35,012 nucleotides of DNA from Methanobacteriota archaeon (GCA_023396065.1 JAEWXF010000034.1:1-35012), one strand, 5' to 3'; numbered from the stretch's first letter, positions 1 to 8,205 are shown. Notes: generated by a model from the sequence alone, not told the origin. A program made the numbers and translations.

Positions 1-1
1 C

Positions 2-127
2 CCGTCCACCCCGACCGCAACTGGAAGTCAGGGAACCGGAACGCCGACGCCGACGCAGGCTCCTGCACCGATTCTCGGACTTCTCGCAGGACTTGGTGTC
101 GCGGCACTCATTCTCCGCCGGAACTAA
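2..127 (+). CDS. C-terminal end of a cell-surface protein (partial)
   Basis: Only the last 41 codons are present; the gene begins before the window. The visible tail is a low-complexity Thr/Pro/Gly/Gln stretch, then a roughly 16-residue hydrophobic segment (APILGLLAGLGVAALIL) and a basic end (RRN) before TAA. This Pro/Thr-rich spacer, hydrophobic helix and Arg cluster is the plan of archaeal surface proteins with a C-terminal sorting or anchoring tail, such as the PGF-CTERM type processed by archaeosortase. The exact PGF signature is not visible, so an ordinary C-terminal membrane anchor is equally possible. A T-rich tract follows at 141-157 and may end transcription. The function of the missing part cannot be judged. 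Confidence 0.75.
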   Translation, partial: PSTPTATGSQGTGTPTPTQAPAPILGLLAGLGVAALILRRN

Positions 128-202
128 CTCCGACGGTATACATTTTTTTCTTCTTTTCTGTATCAGATTCCCGCATCAGAAGCTGTTTTACTCATCCCCC
201 AT

Positions 203-415
203 GTACCAGGTACAAAGTACATCCAGGGATTTCCGGAAAAAACCTGATGACCCTGCCATCCCGCATTAGTTTCGGGAAGTTTCTCTATCTATTTATATTT
301 GAAAAAAGAAAAATAAACAACAGGATACCACAGTCCGGCTGGAAACTCCCGAAACGAATCACCACCGGGACATACTTTTTTTCGTGAAATTCCCGATGTA
401 CTTTGTACCTGGTAC
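203..415. repeat. 213-bp inverted-repeat element (MITE-like or giant hairpin)
   Basis: Positions 203-223 and 395-415 are perfect 21-bp inverted copies of each other. The complementarity continues imperfectly inward: TTTCGGGAAGTTTC around 270-283 faces GAAACTCCCGAAAC around 342-355, and the sequence between the arms also aligns loosely after inversion. The centre (about 284-330) is AT-rich. There is no convincing coding frame inside. This could be a small non-autonomous mobile element or a long hairpin ending transcription from both sides. No target-site duplication was recognised. Confidence 0.7.
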
Positions 416-481
416 CACAGCAGAGCCGGGCACCCAGACGATCCCTCCGGAGATACGATCTGTCAAAAAAGAACACCCAGA

Positions 482-580
482 TCACAGCATCTGCGACACG
501 CCGTACACAACACACCCGATGGCCACGATCATCAGTACCACATACATCAGACCTGGCTTTGGCATATCATCCGAATCCAT
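482..580 (-). CDS. Putative 32-residue single-span membrane miniprotein
   Basis: On the minus strand an ATG at 580 opens a 32-codon frame ending in TGA. The product has an acidic N-terminus (MDSDDMPKPG) followed by a single uninterrupted hydrophobic helix of about 18 residues (LMYVVLMIVAIGCVVYGV) and a short polar tail. GGTGA lies just before the start codon, though very close to it, and a T-rich tract follows the stop. A charged start, one clean membrane span and immediate termination are more orderly than chance sequence would give. I do not recognise a family. It is divergent from the ferredoxin/geranylgeranyl reductase operon. Coding status is an inference. Confidence 0.5.
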   Translation of the reverse strand: MDSDDMPKPGLMYVVLMIVAIGCVVYGVSQML

Positions 581-740
581 ACTCACCTATTGACCTGAAC
601 AAATATCAATCTCTCGCAGACCGGACAACCCGATGACGTAGACACACAAAGATGCGGCTTTACGGTCATCCTCCTGCAGAACCCGCCCGGCACTGGGTGT
701 ACCGCGCCGCGGGGTGCCCGGAAAAACCATACAATCACAA

Positions 741-751
741 CCTTTTATGGG
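741..751 (+). promoter_or_regulatory. TATA-like box of the ferredoxin-GGR operon
   Basis: CTTTTATGG lies about 28 bases before the ATG at 775, the spacing expected for an archaeal TATA box driving a leaderless or nearly leaderless transcript. No Shine-Dalgarno sequence precedes the ATG, which fits a leaderless start. Confidence 0.4.
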
Positions 752-774
752 ATACAACCCCAATATATAGCGCA

Positions 775-954
775 ATGATCAATATTCGCAGAGACGTCTG
801 CGGGTACTGCGGAGCGTGTGTCTCCGTCTGCCCGCAGGGAGCCCTTGAACTTATCGACGCATACCTCACCGTTGATGCAGAAACCTGCAAAGCCAAGTGC
901 AAAATCTGCTCAACCGTCTGTCCTCTCGGAGCCATTGAGTGGGTGGAACAATGA
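775..954 (+). CDS. Small 2[4Fe-4S] ferredoxin, likely electron donor to geranylgeranyl reductase
   Basis: This 59-residue protein is a bare bacterial-type ferredoxin. The first cluster motif is C9-x2-C12-x2-C15-x3-C19-P. The second is C38-x3-C42-x2-C45-x3-C49-P, so its first spacing is three residues instead of the usual two. The gene overlaps the next start codon (ATGA at 951-954), giving tight translational coupling to the geranylgeranyl reductase. In Methanosarcina acetivorans a neighbouring ferredoxin is known to support full saturation of archaeal lipids by geranylgeranyl reductase, so the same electron-donor role is inferred here. An upstream in-frame extension exists, but the ATG at 775 fits the promoter and the family length. 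Confidence 0.88.
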   Translation: MINIRRDVCGYCGACVSVCPQGALELIDAYLTVDAETCKAKCKICSTVCPLGAIEWVEQ

Positions 955-2144
955 AAGACCAGTATGATGTCCTCGTCATCGGCGGCGGACCCGGGGGAGC
1001 ACTCGCCGCAAAAGCAGCAGCCGAAGCCGGCCTCTCCGTCCTTCTCGTCGAAAAGCGCCCCGCAATCGGTGCCCCCGTCCGCTGCGCCGAAGGCATCGGC
1101 AAAGACGCACTTGCCGAATTCATCGAAGCAGACCCCAAATGGATCGCAGCCGACCTCGACAAAGCCGTCCTCGTCGGACCCGACGGAACCCGCTTTACCA
1201 TCGGCGGAGAAAAAGCCGGCGGCAAAGTAGGCTACGTCCTCGACAGAAAAATGTTCGACCGTGAACTCATCTGGCGTGCCGCAGAAGCCGGCGCCGAAAT
1301 CCAGGTCCACGCCCGCGCATCCGCCCCCATCATTCTCGACGGCAAACTATCCGGAGCCGTCATCCACCAGCACGGCATCACCTACGAAGTCCGGGCAAAA
1401 GTCATCATCGCCGCTGACGGTGTCGAGTCCAAATTCGCCAAATGGGCAGGCATTGACACCACCGTTCCCCTCTGGGAACTCGAAACCTGTGCCCAGTACA
1501 TCGTCAACGACATCGACATAGACCCCAAAGCAAACGTCTTCTACATCTCCAATGCAGACTGTCCCTGGGGATACATATGGATCTTCCCCAAAGGTCCCCG
1601 CTGTGCCAACATCGGCATCGGCATTGCCGGCTCCAAGTCCGGCGACGGCCACCGGGCAAAAGACTACCTCGACCGTTACTTAGCCCGTGAGTTCCCGAAC
1701 GGCAAAATCACCGAACTCATCGTCGGCGGTGTCTCCGTCTGCAAACCACTCGAATGCACCGTTGCAGACAACCTCATCATCGTCGGAGACGCAGCACGTC
1801 TCTCTGACCCAATCACCGGCGGAGGAATCTACAACGCCATGTACACCGGCAACCTCGCAGGAACCGTCGCCGCCACCGCCATCAAAAACGGCGACACCAC
1901 CAAATCTGCACTCATGATCTACGACAAAACCTGGCGTGACGGACCAGTGGGCAAAACTCTTGCACGCAACTACGCCGTCAAAGAATCCTTCATCAAAATG
2001 GACGACAAAAAATTCAACTCCATCGTCCACTCCATGAGCGACCTCCAGATCGAAGACCTCAGCGTCAAAAAACTCGTGCTTGCCATCTTCAAAGCAAACC
2101 CCTGGCTTGCACTCGAACTCCCTCACCTCCTCAAAGCACTCTAA
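951..2144 (+). CDS. Geranylgeranyl reductase family protein (lipid saturation), copy 1
   Basis: This 397-residue FAD-dependent oxidoreductase belongs to the digeranylgeranylglycerophospholipid reductase family, which saturates the isoprenoid double bonds of archaeal membrane lipids. It shows an N-terminal dinucleotide-binding motif (DVLVIGGGPGGALAAKAA), the PVRCAEGIG segment near residue 45, the YIWIFPKGPRCANIGIG segment near the middle and the second FAD motif GDAARLSDPITGGGI near residue 280, all hallmarks of the family. The start at 951 is chosen over a GTG twelve bases earlier because it forms the ATGA overlap with the ferredoxin gene and starts right before the FAD fold. A close paralogue follows at 2346. 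The substrate could be free phospholipids or other prenyl chains; this cannot be read from sequence. Confidence 0.9.
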   Translation: MKDQYDVLVIGGGPGGALAAKAAAEAGLSVLLVEKRPAIGAPVRCAEGIGKDALAEFIEADPKWIAADLDKAVLVGPDGTRFTIGGEKAGGKVGYVLDRKMFDRELIWRAAEAGAEIQVHARASAPIILDGKLSGAVIHQHGITYEVRAKVIIAADGVESKFAKWAGIDTTVPLWELETCAQYIVNDIDIDPKANVFYISNADCPWGYIWIFPKGPRCANIGIGIAGSKSGDGHRAKDYLDRYLAREFPNGKITELIVGGVSVCKPLECTVADNLIIVGDAARLSDPITGGGIYNAMYTGNLAGTVAATAIKNGDTTKSALMIYDKTWRDGPVGKTLARNYAVKESFIKMDDKKFNSIVHSMSDLQIEDLSVKKLVLAIFKANPWLALELPHLLKAL

Positions 2145-2305
2145 GTGCCCTCTTTTTTCCGGTTCAGGACCTCCGGAAACACGATGAGCGGATGTTGCTG
2201 TCATCTGCCCCCGTCCCTTCAGAACCACGCGAGATACTGAACAGACGTGGACGAGATAAATTCCGGGCTGAATGGAACCGGGGAGCATTTTCAGGTAAAA
2301 TAAAA

Positions 2306-2318
2306 CGGTATATATGCC
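2306..2318 (+). promoter_or_regulatory. TATA box before second geranylgeranyl reductase
   Basis: CGGTATATATGCC is a strong archaeal TATA element preceded by an A-rich BRE-like stretch. It predicts initiation near 2338, giving a leader of only a few bases before the ATG at 2346, so copy 2 has its own promoter rather than depending on copy 1. The rest of the 2145-2345 spacer holds a T-tract just after copy 1 (2153-2159) and nothing else recognisable. Confidence 0.6.
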
Positions 2319-2345
2319 GGAACCCCCAAAAATAATCAGAAGCAT

Positions 2346-3536
2346 ATGAAGGATTACTACGACGTACTGGTAGTAGGTGCAGGACCTGCCGGGTCCCTCG
2401 CGGCAAAAACCGCAGCCCGGGCAGGATGTTCCGTCCTTCTCATCGAAAAACATCCTGCCGTCGGATCTCCCGTCCGCTGTGCCGAAGGCATCGTAAAACG
2501 CGACCTCGAAGAGTTCATCACCCCCGACCCCAAATGGATCTCACAAAAAATCACCCGGGCCGTCTTCACCGCCCCGGACAAAAGCAGCTTCACCATCACT
2601 GGAGAAACCGGAAACGAAATCCTCGGATACACCCTCGACCGGAAAATCTTCGACAGAACACTCGCAGAGCAGGCCGCAGAAGCCGGTGCCGAAATCGCCG
2701 TCCATGCCCGTGCCGAACCGCTCCTCGAACACGGCAAACTCTGCGGTGCCCTCGTCCATCAGCACGGCACAACCCATACCGTTCGTGCTAAAATTGTCAT
2801 TGCCGCCGACGGTGTCGAATCCAAATTTGCAAAAACTGCAGGAATCAACACCACCGTCAAACTCAGCGACATCGACTCCTGCATAGAATACCTCGTCACC
2901 GACATCGATATCGACCCGGAAGCAAACATATTCTACTGGAGCAAAACCGACTGCCCCGACGGCTACATCTGGATATTTCCCAAAGGACCGCGCTGCGCGA
3001 ACATCGGCCTCGGCATCCCGGGATCAAAATCCGGTAACGGTCACCGGGCAAAAGACTACCTCGACCGCTACATGGAACAAAACTTCCCGAACGGCAAAAT
3101 CACCGAACTCATCGTTGGCGGAGTCACCACCTGTCGGCCTCTCGACACCACCGTTGCAGACAACCTCATCGTCGCAGGAGACGCCGCACGCCTCTCTGAT
3201 CCCTTCACCGGCGGAGGAATCTATCAGGCCATGTACTCAGGACGACTCGCCGGAAACACCGCAGCCCGGGCGATACAAAACGGCAGCACCTCCAAAGAGA
3301 CGCTCATGGAATACGACAGAACCCTCAAAAACGGACCCGTCGGAAAATTCCTGACCTGGTCTGCAACCATCCGTGACATCTTCTTCAGCATGACCGACCA
3401 GGACCTCAACCGGATTACCCGGTCAATCTCCGGACTCCACCTCAAACACGTAACAATCCCCAGCGTACTCCTGGCCATCCTGAAAAAAAATCCCTGGCTC
3501 ATCCTCAGATTCCCCGCTCTCATGTGGAACCGGTAA
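2346..3536 (+). CDS. Geranylgeranyl reductase family protein, copy 2
   Basis: The 396-residue product is colinear with copy 1 over its whole length and very similar by eye. It shares the N-terminal FAD motif (DVLVVGAGPAGSLAAKTA), PVRCAEGI, GYIWIFPKGPRCANIGLG and GDAARLSDPFTGGGI. Differences concentrate in the C-terminal third. It therefore arose by tandem duplication. Unlike copy 1 it has no ferredoxin gene directly upstream and carries its own TATA box. The two enzymes may act on different lipid classes or under different conditions; that is inference. The gene ends 27 bases before the convergent exporter gene. Confidence 0.9.
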   Translation: MKDYYDVLVVGAGPAGSLAAKTAARAGCSVLLIEKHPAVGSPVRCAEGIVKRDLEEFITPDPKWISQKITRAVFTAPDKSSFTITGETGNEILGYTLDRKIFDRTLAEQAAEAGAEIAVHARAEPLLEHGKLCGALVHQHGTTHTVRAKIVIAADGVESKFAKTAGINTTVKLSDIDSCIEYLVTDIDIDPEANIFYWSKTDCPDGYIWIFPKGPRCANIGLGIPGSKSGNGHRAKDYLDRYMEQNFPNGKITELIVGGVTTCRPLDTTVADNLIVAGDAARLSDPFTGGGIYQAMYSGRLAGNTAARAIQNGSTSKETLMEYDRTLKNGPVGKFLTWSATIRDIFFSMTDQDLNRITRSISGLHLKHVTIPSVLLAILKKNPWLILRFPALMWNR

Positions 3537-3563
3537 ACAGCCCGCATCAGCACATTCAAAAAA

Positions 3564-5831
3564 TTAGAGAGATGGCCGAAATTCTCCCGCATTCCGGGAT
3601 GAGTTTCCTGCATTTTTCAGCAGCAGAGACACCAGAGCCGGAGCCGCAACAAGCGCCCCGAACAACGTAAATCCCATCGCCAGAACCGTCACCAGCCCGA
3701 AATCCTGAATAATCGGAAACTCTGCAAACAGCAGTGCAGAAAAACCGCACATCGTCGCACACCCGGACACCGTAATCGCCGTTCCGATCTTCCCGGTACC
3801 GTGTTCCACTGCAGTTTCCGTATCATACACCTCCATCTCCTCATAAATCCGCTCAACCATCATAATACAGTACTCAGCGGCGACCCCGATCGTCATCGCC
3901 CCCATCGTCGCAGTCAGAACCGTATAATCAATCCCGAAAACGTACATCGCTGCACCATTCCACCCGATGATCAGAACAATCGGAACAATCGGACAGAGAG
4001 CCTTTCTCCAGCTCCGGTACAGCAGCGCAAGAAACGCAAAGATCAGAACAAACGCGATCATCGTCATCTGGGACTTACCCTCGATAATCTTCGTCATAGA
4101 CGCAACATAGGAGTACGGAGAACCGGTAACAACCACCTCAACACCCGGCGGCGGCGCATAAAACGTCGCATCTGCCGTAACCGAATTCAGCAGGGAACGC
4201 TGCTGAGCCTCCGACAGAGACACCATCCCAAAACTGATAACCGCCTGAGAATTATCGAGCAGATACGCAGAAACAGCATCATCACCCAGAGAAGCAAGAA
4301 TCCGGTCAATCTCCTCCTGAGTGGCAGGAATCGTCCCGCCGTTCGCCTCAGCAATCACGGTCGCAATACTCGAAACACTCGTAAACCGGGTATCATACAG
4401 CGCAAGCTCATGATTCCCCCACTCATACATCCACGCAATCACCGCCTGATCAGTCAGGGAATCGCCCTGAACATACACAGGAAACCCGCCGGTATCGCCC
4501 ATAGCACGCGACATCGTATTAATATTCACGAGAGCCGGCATATCTGCGGGCATATACGACTGCATATCAGTCTCAACCGGGACCTCCTCATCCAGATACA
4601 AACCGGCCACCCCGACGATACACAGAACCAGCAGAATCGGCACCGCATACCGTGCAACCCTTGACGCGAATTTCCCAAGAAACGCATTATACCGATCAGA
4701 AAACAGCGGTTTTTCCGTACCGTCCGGCAACATCTCCCGGGGTTTCGGCGTATAGTTCGTGATCATCGCATACAGCGGAATTATCAGCAGTGCCGATATA
4801 TAGCAGCAGGCAATACCAATAATCGCAACAAGCCCGAACTGCCGGATGGACTCCATCTCCGAGACCTGCATCGCAAGAAACCCGATCGCACTCGCAACCA
4901 TCGCAAAAAACACCGCAGATCCCGTCTTGGTAACCGCGATCTGAATCGCCGTCGGCAGCGGATGAACCCGTGCCTCATCATCCAGCCTTGAATGGAACTG
5001 AATCCCGTAGTCAACCCCGATACCCAGAAGAATCGGCAGTGCCCCGATCGTTACCATCGACATCGGCAGACCAAGAAACCCCATAATCCCGACGGTCAGA
5101 ATGAGACCGAAAAACACACAGGCAACCGGCAGCAACGGTGCCCGGACATGATTAAACAAAAGCCTGCAGGCAAGAATCATCAAAACAATTGCCGCAACCA
5201 GCAGCGTGATCATATCAGACATGATACTGCCGCCCATATCCTGCATCATCGCTGCGTTCCCGGTAAAGGTCAGCGTAACTCCCGGCGGAACATCCGCCGT
5301 ACTCAGACTACTCTTCAGATCCGTCAGAATACTCTGGATCTTCGTATCCGACAGCCCCGCATCCATCTGGAGTACCACGAGAGCCAGCTGCCCGTTCGGC
5401 ATCAGAGACGAAAGCGTCTCTTCCGGGAGAGACGAAACAACGTTTGTGATCTCAGCCTGATTCGTCGGAATGGTTCCGTTATAGGCAGCAGCCACTACAT
5501 CATATAGCCCGGTAACCGAGGAGATACCGTCATATGACTCCCACTGCCGTTCCAGTGCGTCGACCTTCTCTGCCACATTGGCATCCGTAACCGAATCGGT
5601 CTGGACCATGAGAATAATCGACTCGGATGAGAAGTACTTGTCGTAACTCTCATACACATAGGACTCATGGCTGTCGAGATCAGATGAATTGACATCCGTC
5701 TCCATGCTCATACTCATCACGCCGAAAACCGCCAGCGCCAGGATAATTACCAGAAAGCAGCCGACGAAAAACGGTTTCCGTACCAGAAAATTTTGTATGG
5801 TGTCAAAAATATGTATCAAGATTTGGTTCAC
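3564..5831 (-). CDS. RND/MMPL-family exporter (HAE3-like)
   Basis: This 755-residue membrane protein has the duplicated layout of RND transporters: one N-terminal span (about residues 20-40), a large extracytoplasmic loop, a block of five spans, then a second span, loop and block. The first block holds GIGVDYGIQFHSR and the second GVAAEYCIMMVERIYEE, the two half-matching signature segments of the family. It probably exports hydrophobic molecules such as lipids or isoprenoids, driven by the proton or sodium gradient; the substrate is unknown. The frame opens with GTG right after an in-frame stop, but a GGTGA motif abuts that GTG too closely, so a start about five codons downstream (TTG) is possible. 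The next gene upstream on this strand is a winged-helix protein 52 bases away, suggesting co-transcription. Confidence 0.88.
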   Translation of the reverse strand: MNQILIHIFDTIQNFLVRKPFFVGCFLVIILALAVFGVMSMSMETDVNSSDLDSHESYVYESYDKYFSSESIILMVQTDSVTDANVAEKVDALERQWESYDGISSVTGLYDVVAAAYNGTIPTNQAEITNVVSSLPEETLSSLMPNGQLALVVLQMDAGLSDTKIQSILTDLKSSLSTADVPPGVTLTFTGNAAMMQDMGGSIMSDMITLLVAAIVLMILACRLLFNHVRAPLLPVACVFFGLILTVGIMGFLGLPMSMVTIGALPILLGIGVDYGIQFHSRLDDEARVHPLPTAIQIAVTKTGSAVFFAMVASAIGFLAMQVSEMESIRQFGLVAIIGIACCYISALLIIPLYAMITNYTPKPREMLPDGTEKPLFSDRYNAFLGKFASRVARYAVPILLVLCIVGVAGLYLDEEVPVETDMQSYMPADMPALVNINTMSRAMGDTGGFPVYVQGDSLTDQAVIAWMYEWGNHELALYDTRFTSVSSIATVIAEANGGTIPATQEEIDRILASLGDDAVSAYLLDNSQAVISFGMVSLSEAQQRSLLNSVTADATFYAPPPGVEVVVTGSPYSYVASMTKIIEGKSQMTMIAFVLIFAFLALLYRSWRKALCPIVPIVLIIGWNGAAMYVFGIDYTVLTATMGAMTIGVAAEYCIMMVERIYEEMEVYDTETAVEHGTGKIGTAITVSGCATMCGFSALLFAEFPIIQDFGLVTVLAMGFTLFGALVAAPALVSLLLKNAGNSSRNAGEFRPSL

Positions 5832-5883
5832 TCACCTCAGTATGAAACTGTGTTAAATAGTAGAGAGAAAATATTTCAGCGGC

Positions 5884-6117
5884 TCATTTACCGCGCGGCG
5901 TCACTTTCCAGGAGGTACTCTTGGAGCATCCCCATTTCCGGACGTCAAGTTCGGTAGAGGTCACGGCAAGATACTGCAGATAATATCCGACCTCACGCGA
6001 CGTGAGATTCAGATCAGCTGCAATATCCTTTGCCCGGTGATACCGGCAGCCGCGGGACTCGCACCGGTACAGATAATCGCAGATTTTTGTAAGGACAGAC
6101 GGATTATTCAGTGTCAT
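5884..6117 (-). CDS. Small winged-helix protein (DUF7123-like)
   Basis: The 77-residue product resembles the small winged-helix family found in haloarchaea and methanogens as DUF7123. Its helix-turn-helix reads AKDIAADLNLTSREVGYYLQ at about residues 29-48, and the conserved wing end KWGCSKSTSWKV is near the C-terminus. It probably binds DNA, but no target is known. It sits directly upstream of the exporter on the same strand and may regulate or simply accompany it. An AT-rich TATA-like element lies on the minus strand about 25 bases before the ATG, consistent with a leaderless transcript. The family match is from memory of its motif, not a search. Confidence 0.7.
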   Translation of the reverse strand: MTLNNPSVLTKICDYLYRCESRGCRYHRAKDIAADLNLTSREVGYYLQYLAVTSTELDVRKWGCSKSTSWKVTPRGK

Positions 6118-6447
6118 AATCTATGGAATGATATTTTGTATAGGTGGGGTATGAAGTCTGAAAAACAGAGGAAATGCCAGAGTTGGCAGCCGGCGTTCAC
6201 CCCTATCATATGAGAACAGTCCTGAAACAGTAATTGGCGGACTGTGTATCTCTGTAAAGTTCTGATGTAGCTTCTGTATGAAACCTCCCATATCCTGAAC
6301 ACGGAGGGAAATCGGTCAGGACATTCTCTCTAGATGTCCGCAACCGGCTCATATAAGAATGGTGTGACCCCAAAGGGTATCAGCCGACGTTTTTCCCCGA
6401 TTTCAACGAAAAGAATGTATTCCTCCGGCAGAAAATATCCTATATCT
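6118..6447. promoter_or_regulatory. Divergent promoter region between winged-helix and TrmB-like genes
   Basis: This 330-base stretch has no convincing gene. On the minus side a CTATACAAA element near 6140 fits the winged-helix gene. On the plus side CTCATATAAGAA at 6348-6359 is a good TATA box that places initiation near 6380. Such a transcript start excludes the in-frame start at 6334 of the regulator and leaves 6415 or 6448. Confidence 0.45.
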
Positions 6448-7278
6448 ATGGATCAGTTTCTGGAGAGGATGCGGCGCATCGGCATGAGTGAAAATGAAGC
6501 AAAGGTGTATCAGGTACTGTTTCAGTTAAAGATTGCAACGCCCCGCGAAATATACGAACTCTGCAGCGTACCCCGCAACAAAGTCTATGAATGCCTCTCC
6601 TCTTTACAAGACCGGGGATTCATTCATTCCTCTCCCACAACCCCGGTCCGATACTATGTCCAGGACATCATCAAAACATTCGACTGTCTGAAAAAAAAGT
6701 CACAGCAGGCACTAGAGGAGGCCCAGGAGTACCTGCTGACCCTGGAAGCAGGCATCCCGCAGGAACGGATACTCCTGCAGGCGCATGAACTGACCTCCGC
6801 ATGGGCCGTGGAGAACAGAACCCGGATGCTGCTCAAACAGGCAAAAAAAGAACTGATCATCCTCTGCCATGACCCCGCCTGCCTCAGGGACTACATCCCG
6901 GACCTCCGGGTATTCGCCCGGACCGCACGGCAGGAACGAAAAATTTCCCTCTACCTCGTAACCGGAACCGACGCAGATGCAGCCGGCATTCCGGTTCCCT
7001 GCTATGTCGCTAAAAAAAGTCTGAACGACCTGATGAACCCCACGCCTCCGGTAGAACTGGGACTCCCGGACGGTCATGTAGTCACACCCAAACTTGCCAT
7101 CCTCTCTGACCGGACCGAATGGCTGGTCATCGCCGAGGTCAACGGAAAACCCGGAGGAATGTACTTCTTCGGCGGCCTGACCGTCAAAATGCTCTCCCAG
7201 CACATTCTGGAAAATATCCGCTCCTCAGAAAAACCGGAAGAGGAGACCGCATCAGCCGAACCGCAGCGCACAAGCTGA
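6448..7278 (+). CDS. TrmB-family transcriptional regulator
   Basis: The 276-residue protein opens with a TrmB winged helix: MDQFLERMRRIGMSENEAKVYQVL leads into recognition elements around PREIYELCSVPRNKVYECLSSLQDRGFI (about residues 34-61). A helical linker and a C-terminal region resembling the PLD-like sensor half of some TrmB proteins follow (LIILCHDPACLRDYIPDLRVF, later EWLVIAEVNGKPGGMYFFG). TrmB proteins usually sense sugars or other metabolites, but the ligand here is unknown. The start at 6448 is preferred because the domain begins there in relatives and the TATA box at 6348 excludes the longest version; 6415 remains possible. The 3' end overlaps the convergent cas1 homologue by 27 bases. 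Confidence 0.82.
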   Translation: MDQFLERMRRIGMSENEAKVYQVLFQLKIATPREIYELCSVPRNKVYECLSSLQDRGFIHSSPTTPVRYYVQDIIKTFDCLKKKSQQALEEAQEYLLTLEAGIPQERILLQAHELTSAWAVENRTRMLLKQAKKELIILCHDPACLRDYIPDLRVFARTARQERKISLYLVTGTDADAAGIPVPCYVAKKSLNDLMNPTPPVELGLPDGHVVTPKLAILSDRTEWLVIAEVNGKPGGMYFFGGLTVKMLSQHILENIRSSEKPEEETASAEPQRTS

Positions 7279-8205
7279 ACCGGTTTGTATAGCCTCCGCA
7301 TAGGCACACACATTCTCATTAATCACCCGCTGATCAATCGATGCCGCCAGACGCCGGTTCATCTCCGTGAGAACCGGTTCTGTCAGCAGACAGCGTGAAC
7401 TCACCTCAAACCCGTCCGCAAGCATCCCGTCGGCCGCCATCCCCACCACAGCCCGGTCAACCATCGGCGTAGCCGCAGCCTCCAGCAAATCCAGAATCCC
7501 CGCTGCTCTCCTTCGCCCTGCCGGAAGCACCGACCCGTACAGCATCCCCAGTGCCGGATCAAGCCCCGCCCCCTCAATCGCCAGCGTAATATTTGCGGAA
7601 AGAATCGCATACCCGTAGGAGAACAGCGCATTTACCGGATCCGCATACGGCGGTTTCTCCCGCCGGTGATACCCGAGTTCCTCCGGAACCACCCGTGAAA
7701 GAATCTCATAATACATATTCTTACACAACAGAAACGCCCGTACAATCTCCGGCATCGTAACCAGAAACTCCAGTTCCCGTGCCGCATCCGTCAGGATCTC
7801 CAGTTCCCCCTTATAATAGAGCCCACCATCGGTTCTCTCCGCCAGTTCATGGAGAAACCGCATTCGTGCCCCGTGAGCCGCAGTAATAACCGCCATCGCA
7901 TACTTATGGACCGGCGCGGCCTTCTGCATCGGTCGGAGCGGATATCCCGCAAAACCTGCCGGATGCAGCATACCCTCCGGTATCCCGTGCGCATCGTAAA
8001 ACGTCACGGCAATCTCCTTATCCAGCAGATGCCCGATTGCCGCAGTCTGCATCGTATGACCGCCGGCGATCAGCAGATGACGCAGCGAATCCAGAGGATA
8101 CCGGCGAACCTCCCCGGACTGACGAATTGTCAGCGTCTGTACCGTCGCCCGGATATCCGCACCGTATCCCCAGACAACAACCCAGGGAACCTCTGCCGGA
8201 TTCAT
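7252..8205 (-). CDS. CRISPR-independent Cas1 homologue (solo Cas1)
   Basis: The 317-residue product has the Cas1 architecture: an N-terminal beta domain (residues 1-90, with VVVWGYGADIRA and LRHLLIAGGHTMQTAAIGHLL) and a C-terminal helical domain with the family core PVNALFSYGYAIL (190-202), AIEGAGLDPALG (209-220), ILDLLEA (237-243) and VSSRCLL (268-274). Cas1 normally integrates DNA using a Glu, a His and two acidic residues. Here D239 and E242 remain, but the His position after GLDPALGML is Tyr223, and no Glu stands seven residues before the conserved Tyr near 165. No cas2, other cas gene, CRISPR array or PolB gene is nearby, so neither a CRISPR locus nor an evident casposon. Its ATG directly follows the stop codon of archaemetzincin, showing one operon. 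Confidence 0.85.
   Translation of the reverse strand: MNPAEVPWVVVWGYGADIRATVQTLTIRQSGEVRRYPLDSLRHLLIAGGHTMQTAAIGHLLDKEIAVTFYDAHGIPEGMLHPAGFAGYPLRPMQKAAPVHKYAMAVITAAHGARMRFLHELAERTDGGLYYKGELEILTDAARELEFLVTMPEIVRAFLLCKNMYYEILSRVVPEELGYHRREKPPYADPVNALFSYGYAILSANITLAIEGAGLDPALGMLYGSVLPAGRRRAAGILDLLEAAATPMVDRAVVGMAADGMLADGFEVSSRCLLTEPVLTEMNRRLAASIDQRVINENVCAYAEAIQTGSACALRFG

Noticed and set aside
384..593. Small plus-strand frames near 384-636
   Set aside because: They start inside the inverted-repeat element, have no ribosome-binding site or hydrophobic or domain structure, and oppose the more plausible miniprotein.
1680..2453. Minus-strand frame of 257 codons across both reductase genes
   Set aside because: It overlaps the strongly conserved geranylgeranyl reductase coding sequence and has a composition typical of a shadow.
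3801..4664. Long plus-strand frame opposite the RND exporter
   Set aside because: Its product is rich in His, Arg, Asn and Pro without any domain, as expected for the antisense shadow of a membrane protein gene.
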